NCBI RefSeq assembly: GCF_009391885.1
Contig: NZ_VZII01000006.1
Coordinates: 26,137 to 90,136 of the forward strand
Source: Pseudomonas sp. MN1F
Lineage (GTDB): Bacteria > Pseudomonadota > Gammaproteobacteria > Pseudomonadales > Pseudomonadaceae
DNA length: 64,000 nucleotides
Reading direction: 5' to 3'
Program-made: the position numbers and the translations under genes
Part shown: in pieces, positions 54,499-63,054 of the stretch
Layout of the letters: every line of letters begins with the position of its first letter
Numbering within the stretch: the stretch's first letter is position 1
Notes under the pieces: generated by a model
Databases searched by the model: none
Told to the model about the DNA's origin: nothing
The model's input: only the letters and a program-made list of their open reading frames with translations

Positions 54499-55824
54499 CT
54501 ACACCGCCACCGCGGCAACCACCTTGCCGCTAGCCACCCCCTTGATCTGCGCCCGATACCGCGGCAAAGCCATCGCCAGAAACACCGCCGCCAGCACCAG
54601 CAACACCACGGAAGCCGCCAGCGCATACCGCAGCGACTCCCCCTGCAGACTCGGCAGGAACAGGTCGCTGAGCATCCCGATCAACAAAGGCCCCAGGCCA
54701 ACCCCCAACAAGGTCATGGCCATGACGAAAATCGCCGTAGCCTGGGCCAGCCGAGTGGCCGGGAACAGGTGGGTAATCGCGCCCAGGCACGGCGTCGCCC
54801 ACCACACACCAAAGAAGCCAAACGCGCTATAGAACAGGAACGCCTGGGGCACCGGCGTATCGCCAATGTAAAAGGCAGTCCCCTGCGGCCACAGAAAGTA
54901 GGCCAGGGCAAACGGAATGCTCAGCAGCGTGCCCAACAACGGCACGCCGATCTGCCAACCCACATCACGCCGGGCCAGCCTATCGGTGAGCATGCCGCAC
55001 ACCAGGGTGCCGATGGTCGACCCGCTGCCACCGATCACCCCCACCAGAAAACCCGCCTGCTGCATGTTCAGCCCGTGTGAGCGGATCAGGAAGCTCGGGC
55101 TCCAGGTGCCAATGGCATAGCCAGCGATGGCCGCCGCGCCACCGGTCAGCACCAGCCACAGGAACGACGGCATGCGCAGCAGCTCGCCCAGGGTCTGCAG
55201 CCAGCTTTCGGCCGGCGCGGCGCTGGCCTGCTGCAGCCGCAGGGGCTTGGGTGCGCGCACGGTCAGCAACAGCAACAGGCCGAGCAGGATGCCGGGCGCG
55301 CCGATCAGCAGGAACGCATAGCGCCAGCCATGCTGCTGGGCAATCCAGCCACCCAGGCCGAGGCCGACGATGGCGCCCAGGCTAGAACCGAGCATCAGCA
55401 CCGCCAGGGCGGTGGAGCGGCGTTGCGGCGGGTACAGGTCGGAGACCATCGCCACCGACGGCGCAGTGCCGCCGGCTTCACCGATGGCCACGCCGATTCG
55501 CGCCAGCACCAGGGTGAAGAAGCTGCCGGCCATGCCGCAGAGCATGGTCATCAGGCTCCAGGCCATGCAGCTGAAGGCAATCACCGGCTTGCGCCCGATG
55601 CGGTCCGACAGCCGCCCCAGGGGCAGGCCGAACACCGTGTAGAACACCGCGAAGGTGACCCCTGAAAGCAGCCCGATACCGGTGTCGGAGATGCCGAACT
55701 CGAGCTTGACCGGCTCGATCAGGATCGCCATCAGCTGGCGGTCGATGTAGTTGAAAACATAGATGCTGGCCAGCACCAGCAAGGCGTAGTGGGTACGCCA
55801 GGTCACGGGAGGGGATGGGTTCAC
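54499..55824 (-). CDS. MFS transporter, spinster-like (second copy in the island)
   Basis: A 441-residue, 12-helix carrier. FNYIDRQLMAILIEPVKLEF and [21 protein letters not shown] match the carrier at 31822 in type, so the two are probably paralogues with different substrates or affinities. The start is GTG at 55824 with a GGAG site eight bases upstream. It is transcribed alone on the minus strand under operator B. Uptake of the pathway substrate or of a partly degraded intermediate is plausible. Confidence 0.87.
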   Translation of the reverse strand: MNPSPPVTWRTHYALLVLASIYVFNYIDRQLMAILIEPVKLEFGISDTGIGLLSGVTFAVFYTVFGLPLGRLSDRIGRKPVIAFSCMAWSLMTMLCGMAGSFFTLVLARIGVAIGEAGGTAPSVAMVSDLYPPQRRSTALAVLMLGSSLGAIVGLGLGGWIAQQHGWRYAFLLIGAPGILLGLLLLLTVRAPKPLRLQQASAAPAESWLQTLGELLRMPSFLWLVLTGGAAAIAGYAIGTWSPSFLIRSHGLNMQQAGFLVGVIGGSGSTIGTLVCGMLTDRLARRDVGWQIGVPLLGTLLSIPFALAYFLWPQGTAFYIGDTPVPQAFLFYSAFGFFGVWWATPCLGAITHLFPATRLAQATAIFVMAMTLLGVGLGPLLIGMLSDLFLPSLQGESLRYALAASVVLLVLAAVFLAMALPRYRAQIKGVASGKVVAAVAV

Positions 55825-55884
55825 AGCACAGCTCCACTTCTTGTTTTAGGTGCGCACGATGCTCGGCGCATGGCGGCGCGATTT

Positions 55885-55902
55885 CATCGTCTGTTCAGAC
55901 CA
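55885..55902 (-). promoter_or_regulatory. Island operator B (minus orientation)
   Basis: On the minus strand TGGTC-TGAACA-GACGATG, 60 bases from the MFS start codon, with a -10-like GAGCAT 20 bases downstream (55864-55859). The same 60-base distance is seen for operators A and C. Confidence 0.7.
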
Positions 55903-55955
55903 GTTTCGCTGTTGGACCATGGCCTTGGCCAGCCTTGCAGCGGGCACTGCAGGAC

Positions 55956-55973
55956 TAGTCTCGACGGACGATG
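55956..55973 (+). promoter_or_regulatory. Island operator D (plus orientation)
   Basis: TAGTC-TCGACG-GACGATG, pointing at the Old Yellow Enzyme gene 90 bases downstream, with a -10-like AATCAT at 55994-55999. It shares the divergent gap with operator B, 69 bases away, each facing its own gene. Confidence 0.7.
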
Positions 55974-56063
55974 TTTCGCACCTGGCCAGGGTGAATCATT
56001 CAGCTCATCTCCGGTGTCGCGCGCCCCTTGCGCACCGGCAACAAGAAGAGTGAAGGAGCTGAA

Positions 56064-57146
56064 ATGAGCATCTTGTTCGAGCCTGTGCGGCTGGGTGACC
56101 TGCAGTTGGCCAACCGCATCGTCATGGCCCCGATGACCCGCAGCCGTGCCGACCGCCAAGGTGTGCCGGGCAGCGACATGGTCACCTACTACCGCCAGCG
56201 GGCCAGCGCCGGGCTGATCGTGGCCGAGGGCACCGCGCCTTCGGCCAGCGGCCTGGGCTACTGCCGCACCCCGGCCATCTACAGCGCCGAACAGGTCGCG
56301 GCCTGGCGCCAGGTGACCCGTGCCGTGCACGGTGAAGGGGGGCGCATCGTGCTGCAACTGATGCACGTGGGGCGCGCTGCCAGCCACCATAACAAGCCGC
56401 TCGGCGCCGCCACGGTGGCGCCCTCGGCGATCCGTGCGCGTACCCAGCTGTTCAGCGACACAGCCGGCATGGTCGACGCCGAGATGCCCGAGGCATTGAC
56501 CCTGGAGGGCATCGCCGGGGTGATCGACGACTATCGCCGCGCCGCGCTGAATGCCCGCGAGGCGGGCTTCGATGGCGTCGAACTGCATTGCACCAGCGGT
56601 TACCTGCCTATGCAGTTCATGGCTGCCGGCAGCAACCAGCGCGACGATGCCTACGGTGGCAATGCGCAGAACCGCGTGCGTTTTGCCAGGGAAGTGCTCG
56701 AAGCCATGGCGGGCGCCATCGGTGCGGGCCGGGTCGGCCTGCGCCTGTGCCCCGGCAACCCGTACAACGACATCGACGACCACGAGCCGGCCGTGACCAG
56801 CGCGGCGCTGTGTGCGGCGGTGGCGCCGTTGAGCCTGGCGTACCTGCATGTCATGCGCTCGCCGGTACCGGGGCTCGATGCCTTCGCCCTGGCGCGCAGT
56901 AACAGCGCCCAGGCGTTGATCCTCAACGATGGCTTCGATGGTGCCTCGGCGCAGGCTGCGCTGGCGGCCGGCGAGGGCGCAGCGGTGTCCTTCGGCCGCC
57001 ACTTCATCGGCAACCCGGACCTGGTCGAGCGCCTGCGCCACGGGCGGCCCCTGGCAGGCTTCGACCGCAAGACGTTGTACACCTCGGGGGCACGCGGCTA
57101 CAGCGACTACCCCAGCTGGCAGGCCAGCACGGAGGTGGCGCAATGA
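56064..57146 (+). CDS. Old Yellow Enzyme-type alkene reductase with an altered substrate motif
   Basis: A 360-residue FMN TIM-barrel protein. It has MAPMTRSRAD, the FMN-binding QLMHVGRA and SNQRDDAYGGN. In most members the activating carbonyl is held by His-x-x-Asn or His-x-x-His (HGANGYL); here the sequence is ELHCTSGYL, so His175 and Tyr180 remain but the Asn/His is Ser178. It would reduce an alpha,beta-unsaturated carbonyl with NAD(P)H, perhaps with changed binding. It opens a five-step overlapping operon running to the window end. ATG 56064 has an AAGGAG site. Confidence 0.88.
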   Translation: MSILFEPVRLGDLQLANRIVMAPMTRSRADRQGVPGSDMVTYYRQRASAGLIVAEGTAPSASGLGYCRTPAIYSAEQVAAWRQVTRAVHGEGGRIVLQLMHVGRAASHHNKPLGAATVAPSAIRARTQLFSDTAGMVDAEMPEALTLEGIAGVIDDYRRAALNAREAGFDGVELHCTSGYLPMQFMAAGSNQRDDAYGGNAQNRVRFAREVLEAMAGAIGAGRVGLRLCPGNPYNDIDDHEPAVTSAALCAAVAPLSLAYLHVMRSPVPGLDAFALARSNSAQALILNDGFDGASAQAALAAGEGAAVSFGRHFIGNPDLVERLRHGRPLAGFDRKTLYTSGARGYSDYPSWQASTEVAQ

Positions 57147-58996
57147 ACCTGCCTCAACCACTGCACGCCCCGGCGCTACAGCCGGTCAGCCGTGAGCAGA
57201 CCCAGGCCCTGCTTGACCTGCGCAGCGCTGCCAGCGCGCAGATCAAGCCACGTGACCTTTACACCCTGGCCGACCGCCTGGAAGCCCAGGCCGATCGCCA
57301 AGGCGAACGGCCGTTCCTGATTTATGGCGAGCAGGTACTGAGCTACGCCGAAGTCGACCGCCTGGCCGACCAGATGGCCCATGCCTGCCTGGCCCGCGGC
57401 CTGCGCCCCGGTGACGTGTGCGCCCTGGCCATGGAGAACCGCCCGGCGTTCTTCGCCTGCTGGTTCGGCCTGGTCAAACTCGGCGTGGTGGTGGCGTTCA
57501 TCAACACCCAGGTGGCCGGCAAACCCTTGGTGCATGCGTTGCAGACCACCAACGCCAAGGCGCTGGTGGTCGGCGAGGAGTGCCTGGGCAACCTGCAGGC
57601 GACCGAAGGCTTGCCGCCGCTGCCGCTGTGGCTGGTCAATGACGCCGAACAGCCATGGGCGGGTGAGCTGCCAGCCGGAATCGACACCACGTTCGCCCAG
57701 GACCTCGCCGCCGCGCCGCGCAGCCGCTTCCCGCGGGCGCTGCGTGCGCCCATCGAGGCCCAGGCACCGACCCTGCTGATCTTCACCTCGGGCACCACCG
57801 GCCTGCCGAAAGCGGCGCGCTACAGCCATATGCGCTGGATGTCCTCGGGCGATGTGATGGAAGTGACCTTGCAGGCCACGGCCGCCGATGTGTTCTATTG
57901 CTGCCTGCCGCTGTACCACGGCGCGGCTGCCACCTCGGTCACCTCCACGGCCCTGCGCGTGGGCGCGAGCATCGTGGTGCGGCGCAAGTTCAGCGTGCGC
58001 GAGTTCTGGCACGACGTGACGCGCCATCGCATCAGCGTGTTCCAGTACATCGGCGAAATCTGCCGCTACCTGCTCAACCGCCCGGTCCAGGCCGGGGAGC
58101 GCGAGCACAGCCTGCGCTGCATGCTCGGCGCCGGCCTGTCGGCAGAGGCCTGGCAACGCTGGGTCGAGCGGTTCGGCCCGATCCAGGTGTTCGAGGGCTG
58201 GGGCGCCACCGAAGCCAACACCAACCTGATCAACGTCGACAACTACCTCGGCTCCTGCGGCCGGGTGCCGGACTGGAACCGCACCAACCTGCGCCTGGTG
58301 CGCTATGACGTGGAGAACGAGTGCCACCCGCGCGACGAGAACGGCTTCTACCAGCTATGTGAAGTCGGCGAAGTGGGCGAGGCGATGGGCTTCATCGTCG
58401 ACCATCCCGATATCGGCGGTGGCCGTTTCGAGGGCTATACCTGCGCAGCCGCCACCGAAAGCAAGATCCGCCGCGATGTGCTGCAGGCCGGCGATGCCTG
58501 GTGGAGCTCGGGCGACCTGCTGCGCGAGGATGCCGATGGCTACTGCTATTTCGTCGACCGCATTGGCGACACCTTCCGCTGGAAGAGCGAGAACGTCTCC
58601 ACCCAGGAGGTGGCCGACGCCCTCGGCGACCTGCCGGGCCTTGAGCTGATCAACGTCTATGGCGTGCAGGTGCCGGAGCACGAGGGCAGGGCGGGCATGG
58701 CCGCGGTGCTGATGCAGCCCGGGGAAGTGTTCGACCCGCAGGCGTTCTACCAGCTGACCGAGGCACGCTTGCCGCGCTATGCCGCGCCGCTGTTCGTGCG
58801 GGTGAGTGCGGCAGCGGACCTGACCAGCACCTTCAAGTTGCGCAAGGTTGACCTGCAGCGCCAGGGCTACTGCCCGCAAGCCTGCGCCGACCCGCTGTTC
58901 ATCCGCGACGAAAGCAGTGCCACTTACCAGCCTTATTCACTGGAGATGCTGGCCCAGGTTGGTTTGCCTGCATTCAGCGGTGGCCAGCATGGCTGA
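57143..58996 (+). CDS. FATP-type (very-long-chain) acyl-CoA synthetase
   Basis: A 617-residue ANL ligase of the FATP/ACSVL group. The P-loop is IFTSGTTGLPKAARYSH, A5 is GWGATEANTNLIN, the FATP block is FVDRIGDTFRWKSENVSTQEV, and the end has TSTFKLRKVDL. This subgroup includes FadD17/FadD19-type enzymes that activate sterol side chains and very long acids. As the second ligase of the island it may activate the other carboxylate, either the incoming acid or the shortened acid made by the aldehyde dehydrogenase. It overlaps the OYE gene as ATGA. Confidence 0.87.
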   Translation: MNLPQPLHAPALQPVSREQTQALLDLRSAASAQIKPRDLYTLADRLEAQADRQGERPFLIYGEQVLSYAEVDRLADQMAHACLARGLRPGDVCALAMENRPAFFACWFGLVKLGVVVAFINTQVAGKPLVHALQTTNAKALVVGEECLGNLQATEGLPPLPLWLVNDAEQPWAGELPAGIDTTFAQDLAAAPRSRFPRALRAPIEAQAPTLLIFTSGTTGLPKAARYSHMRWMSSGDVMEVTLQATAADVFYCCLPLYHGAAATSVTSTALRVGASIVVRRKFSVREFWHDVTRHRISVFQYIGEICRYLLNRPVQAGEREHSLRCMLGAGLSAEAWQRWVERFGPIQVFEGWGATEANTNLINVDNYLGSCGRVPDWNRTNLRLVRYDVENECHPRDENGFYQLCEVGEVGEAMGFIVDHPDIGGGRFEGYTCAAATESKIRRDVLQAGDAWWSSGDLLREDADGYCYFVDRIGDTFRWKSENVSTQEVADALGDLPGLELINVYGVQVPEHEGRAGMAAVLMQPGEVFDPQAFYQLTEARLPRYAAPLFVRVSAAADLTSTFKLRKVDLQRQGYCPQACADPLFIRDESSATYQPYSLEMLAQVGLPAFSGGQHG

Positions 58997-60143
58997 GCTC
59001 AACGCCGATGGGCACGAACTGGCCAGTGGCTTGCGCTACCCCTGGCCGCAGGCACAGGGCAGTGGCGAATGGCGCGAGGTGGCCGACGGCGTGTGGTGGC
59101 TGCGCATGCCGCTGCCGTACCGCCTCGACCACATCAACCTGTACCTGCTGCGCCATGGCGACGGCTGGGTGGTGGTGGACACCGGCATGAACACCGAGCA
59201 GACCCGTGCCGCCTGGGAGCAGGTGTTCGCCGGGCTGTTCGCCGGCCAGCCGGTACTGGCGGTGATCTGCACCCACTACCACTCCGACCATGCCGGCGTC
59301 GCCGCTTGGCTCGCCGAACGCTACCGCTGCCCGATCTACATGACCGCCAGCGAGTACCGCTCGCTGTACGTCACGGTGCCCGCGGGGCAGGCGCCGGGTT
59401 GGGACTTCCACGACTTCCATGCCAAGGCGGGTTTCAGCGACGCGCAGATCGACGAGCTGTACCGGTTGATCCAGAGCGGTCACTTCCGCCCGCTGCACTT
59501 CAACAGCTACCGGCGCCTGCGTGATGGCGACCGCCTGCCCATCGGCAATCGCCAGTGGCGCGTGGTGGTGGGGCGCGGCCATTCCCCCGAGCACGCCTGC
59601 CTGTATGCCGAGGATGGCAGCCTGCTGATCGCCGGCGACCAGGTGCTGCCACGCATCACCCCGACGGTGGGCGTGCATGCCACCGAACCCGAGGCCGACC
59701 CGCTGCGCGACTGGCTGGCCTCGCTCGAACACCTGCGCAGGCTGCCCGACAGCGTGCTGGTGCTGCCGGCCCACGAGCGACCGTTCTACCAGCTGCACGC
59801 GCGCCTGGGCCAGTTGCAGGCGCATCACCAGGCCCAGCTGGCCAAGCTGCTGGCCAGCTGCGACGCGCCACGCAGCGCGCTCGAGCTGATGGCCGTGCTG
59901 TTCCCCAAGCTGTCAGGTCGTTTCGACGAACTGATGGCGCTTGGCGAAACGTTGGCCCATGCCAACTACCTCATGACCGAAGGGCTGCTGGTACGCGAGC
60001 TGTACCAGGCGCACTACCGCTACCGCCGTGGCACGCCGGGGCAACCCGCGGCCGCGCCCGGCCCGACGGCAACGTTGACCATTCCAGGCAGCCAGCCGGC
60101 TGCCCTTCAGGAGAGTCCGTGTGATCGACAAGAACAACAATAA
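58989..60143 (+). CDS. Metallo-beta-lactamase-fold hydrolase
   Basis: A 384-residue protein of the glyoxalase II-like MBL fold. The metal motif THYHSDHAG is complete, with later ligands GHSPEHACLY and AGDQVLPR. A C-terminal alpha-helical domain of about 130 residues matches the group that includes thioesterases and lactonases. It overlaps the ligase by 8 bases and the DUF1302 gene by 23, so it belongs to this operon. Possible jobs are hydrolysis of a CoA thioester or a lactone of the pathway. No signal peptide is seen. The start ATG 58989 has only a weak site. Confidence 0.83.
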   Translation: MAELNADGHELASGLRYPWPQAQGSGEWREVADGVWWLRMPLPYRLDHINLYLLRHGDGWVVVDTGMNTEQTRAAWEQVFAGLFAGQPVLAVICTHYHSDHAGVAAWLAERYRCPIYMTASEYRSLYVTVPAGQAPGWDFHDFHAKAGFSDAQIDELYRLIQSGHFRPLHFNSYRRLRDGDRLPIGNRQWRVVVGRGHSPEHACLYAEDGSLLIAGDQVLPRITPTVGVHATEPEADPLRDWLASLEHLRRLPDSVLVLPAHERPFYQLHARLGQLQAHHQAQLAKLLASCDAPRSALELMAVLFPKLSGRFDELMALGETLAHANYLMTEGLLVRELYQAHYRYRRGTPGQPAAAPGPTATLTIPGSQPAALQESPCDRQEQQ

Positions 60144-61788
60144 CGATACTGGCCTTGCCTGCCGCGGCTTGCCGCTGGCCGGCCTGACGGCGGCGATTGC
60201 CCTGGCATCGGCGTCGGCCTGGGCGGGGGATACCATCGAGTTCGACAATGGCGCCACCCTCGACTGGTCGGTGACCACCAGCTACGGCATCGGCGTGCGC
60301 CTGGCCAAGCCCAGCGACCGCCTGATGGGCGTCAACGCCGACGACGGCGACCGCAACTTCAACCAGGGCAGCCTGACCACCAACCGCCTGGGTGCACTGG
60401 GCGAGATGATCATGCGCATGGACAACTACGGCGCCGTGGTGCGCGCCAGTACCTTCTACGACGACGTCTACCACCGCAAGAACGACAACAACTCGCCGGC
60501 CACCGTCAACAAGACCGGCGACAACGACGAGTTCACCAGCGATGCCAAGTACTACAGCGGTGGCCGTACCCGCCTGCTGGATGCCTACGTGTTCGGTGGC
60601 TGGCGGTTCGACAACGACTCGATGCTCGACGTCAAGGCCGGGCGGCATATCGAGTCCTGGGGCGAGAGCCTGTACTACCCCGGAGTCAACGGCGTGCAGA
60701 ACCCATCCGACGCGGTCAAGGCCGCGCAACCCGGGGTCGAGGTCAAGGAAGTGCTGCTGCCGGTGGGCCAGGTGTCGGCCTCTTACCGCTTCAACCCGCA
60801 GTTCACCTTCGGCGCCTATATGCAGTACGAGTGGAAGGGCACCGAGCTGGCCCCGGTAGGCAGCTACCTGTCGGGCACCGATGTGATCGGCCCGGGCCGC
60901 GAGTTCCTCATCACGCCGACCGGCAATGTGCCGTACCGTGGCACCGACGAGCCTCGCGACAGTGGCCAGTGGGGCGTGCAGCTGCGCTACCGGCCGGTGC
61001 CGGCGCTGGAACTGTCGCTGTTCCACGTCAACTACCACGACAAGAACCCGGCCACCGCGCTGGTCGGCTACAGCCCGGTGCCGGTGGGTGGCGGCTTGTT
61101 CGCCTTCGCCGCCAACGGCTACCGGGTGAAGTACTTCGAAGACATCAAACTCACCGGTATCAGCGCCTCGACCAAGCTCGGCGAGACCCAGATCGGCGGC
61201 GAATGGTCGTACCGCGACGGCGCCCCGGTGATGGTCAACACCGGCCTCGGGCCGACTCCGGCGCGCGGCAAGGGCCAGCAGTTCCAGCTCTCGGCCATGC
61301 GCGTGCTGGGCGACCGGCCATGGGCCAGCCAGACCACCCTCACCGGCGAGATCATCCACGTCAAGGTCGACAGCGTCGACGCCACCTCCGCAGCCGGCAA
61401 CCTGCAGGGCGTGGCGCTGCTGCCGAGCCTGGCACCTCTGGTAGCGGCGTCCGACAACTACACCTACAAGACCGCGACCGGCTGGCGCACGCGGGATGCC
61501 AGTGCCTACACCGTAGGTGCATCGTTCAGTTACCCGGGGGTGTTCCAGGGCTGGGACCTGGAGGTGCCGGTGCGCTTCTCCAACGTGTTCAGCGGCTCGA
61601 CGCCCATGTCAGGGAGCATTTCCGGCGTGCAGGGTGACCGGCGCATCAGCGTGGGCACCACCTTCAAGTACCTGGGCAACCTGGAGGCCGCGCTGACCTA
61701 TGTCGGCTACCTCGGCTCGCCCGACCCGATCAAGCGGCCGTACGCCGACCGTGACTACGCCACCTTCTCGTTGAAATACACCTTCTGA
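60121..61788 (+). CDS. DUF1302 outer-membrane porin-like protein, GTG start
   Basis: A 555-residue exported beta-barrel protein. After a signal peptide (about 1-35, ending ASAWA) comes GDTIEFDNGATLDWSVTTSYGIGVRL, the standard DUF1302 start. Alternating amphipathic strands follow, and the last residue is Phe (ATFSLKYTF), the BAM signal of outer membrane barrels. It is the usual partner of DUF1329 proteins such as the one at 52973 and probably forms the outer-membrane route for a hydrophobic substrate. The start is GTG with an AGGAGA site, 23 bases inside the MBL gene. Confidence 0.87.
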   Translation: MIDKNNNNDTGLACRGLPLAGLTAAIALASASAWAGDTIEFDNGATLDWSVTTSYGIGVRLAKPSDRLMGVNADDGDRNFNQGSLTTNRLGALGEMIMRMDNYGAVVRASTFYDDVYHRKNDNNSPATVNKTGDNDEFTSDAKYYSGGRTRLLDAYVFGGWRFDNDSMLDVKAGRHIESWGESLYYPGVNGVQNPSDAVKAAQPGVEVKEVLLPVGQVSASYRFNPQFTFGAYMQYEWKGTELAPVGSYLSGTDVIGPGREFLITPTGNVPYRGTDEPRDSGQWGVQLRYRPVPALELSLFHVNYHDKNPATALVGYSPVPVGGGLFAFAANGYRVKYFEDIKLTGISASTKLGETQIGGEWSYRDGAPVMVNTGLGPTPARGKGQQFQLSAMRVLGDRPWASQTTLTGEIIHVKVDSVDATSAAGNLQGVALLPSLAPLVAASDNYTYKTATGWRTRDASAYTVGASFSYPGVFQGWDLEVPVRFSNVFSGSTPMSGSISGVQGDRRISVGTTFKYLGNLEAALTYVGYLGSPDPIKRPYADRDYATFSLKYTF

Positions 61789-61837
61789 CCGATCACCTGA
61801 CAACGCTGGCGCCTGCGCGCGCCGGCATGGAGGCACC

Positions 61838-63049
61838 ATGGGGCTCAAAGGCCACGCAGCAATAGTCGGTACCGCGCAGTACAAGCCAGAGAAGTACGCC
61901 ACGGCACCGAAGATGTTCCACCTCGAACAGGTCGCCGACCTGGCCGCCCAGGCCCTGCGCGATGCCGGCCTGCACGCCTCGGACCTGGACGGCCTGGTGA
62001 TCAACGGGCCGCAGTTCCACGAAGCCTCGGTGTTCGTCCCGGCCATGGCCGCCGAATACCTCGGCCTGCGGCTGAACTTCGCCGAAGTGGTCGACCTGGG
62101 GGGATGTACCTCGGTCGGCATGGTCTGGCGCGCCGCTGCCGCCATCGAACTGGGCCTGTGCCAGGCGGTGCTGTGCGTGCTGCCGGCGCGCATGGCACCG
62201 TTGGGGCCGGACGAGGACCCAGGCTGGATGGCCCGAGCCATGCGCTTTGGCGGCCACAGCACGGCGTTCGGCGCCCCGGAAGCGGAGTTCGACCTGCCCT
62301 ACGGGCACATGGGCCAGAACACCGGCTACGCGATGATCGCCCAGCGTTACGCCTCGCAGTTCGGCTACGACCCACGGGCCCTGGCGAAAATCGCCGTGGA
62401 CCAGCGCACCAACGCCCAGGCCAATCCGCAGGCGATGTTCTACGGCCAGCCGCTGACCGTGGAGCAGGTGCTGGCCAGCCGTAGGGTCGCCGACCCGCTG
62501 CACGTGTTGGAGATCGTCATGCCGGTGGCCGGCGGCGCGGCGCTGATCATCACCAACAAGGAACTGGCAGCACGTGCGCGCAAACGCCCGGCGTACATCA
62601 CAGGCTTTGGCGAGCACCTGGCGTTCAAGTCGCCGACCTACGCCGAGGACATGGTGCACACACCGATCGGCCCGGCCTCGCGCCGCGCCTTCGCCATGGC
62701 CGGGCTGAAGCCTGCCGATGTCGATGCCGCGCAGATCTACGACTGCTACACCATCACCGCCTTGCTGACCCTGGAAGACGCCGGGTTCTGCGGCAAGGGC
62801 GAGGGCATGGCGTTTGTCCGCGAACACGACCTGACCTGGCGCGGCGACTTCCCCATGAACACCCATGGCGGCCAGCTCAGCTTTGGCCAGGCCGGCTCGG
62901 CCGGCGGCATGTCCCAGGTCATCGAGGCGGTCACGCAGATCGCCGGGGCTGCGGGCGAACGCCAGTTGCAGCGCTGCGACAGCGTCTACGTCTCCGGTAC
63001 CGGTGGCGTGATGAGCGAGCAGGGCGCATTGATTCTTCAGGGAGCATGA
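61838..63049 (+). CDS. Second SCP2-thiolase-like protein (Sal/Ltp type)
   Basis: A 403-residue thiolase-fold protein. Cys90 lies in DLGGCTSVGMVWRAA at the nucleophile position, and MNTHGGQLSFGQAGSAGGM matches the lipid-transfer-protein group. As in the first copy, the C-terminal thiolase Cys is missing (VSGTGGVMSEQ). It is followed at once by a DUF35-MaoC protein, the partner type needed by such aldolases. It would perform the second carbon-carbon cleavage of the island. True thiolase activity remains possible. ATG 61838 has a GGAGG site. Confidence 0.83.
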   Translation: MGLKGHAAIVGTAQYKPEKYATAPKMFHLEQVADLAAQALRDAGLHASDLDGLVINGPQFHEASVFVPAMAAEYLGLRLNFAEVVDLGGCTSVGMVWRAAAAIELGLCQAVLCVLPARMAPLGPDEDPGWMARAMRFGGHSTAFGAPEAEFDLPYGHMGQNTGYAMIAQRYASQFGYDPRALAKIAVDQRTNAQANPQAMFYGQPLTVEQVLASRRVADPLHVLEIVMPVAGGAALIITNKELAARARKRPAYITGFGEHLAFKSPTYAEDMVHTPIGPASRRAFAMAGLKPADVDAAQIYDCYTITALLTLEDAGFCGKGEGMAFVREHDLTWRGDFPMNTHGGQLSFGQAGSAGGMSQVIEAVTQIAGAAGERQLQRCDSVYVSGTGGVMSEQGALILQGA

Positions 63050-63054
63050 CCATC

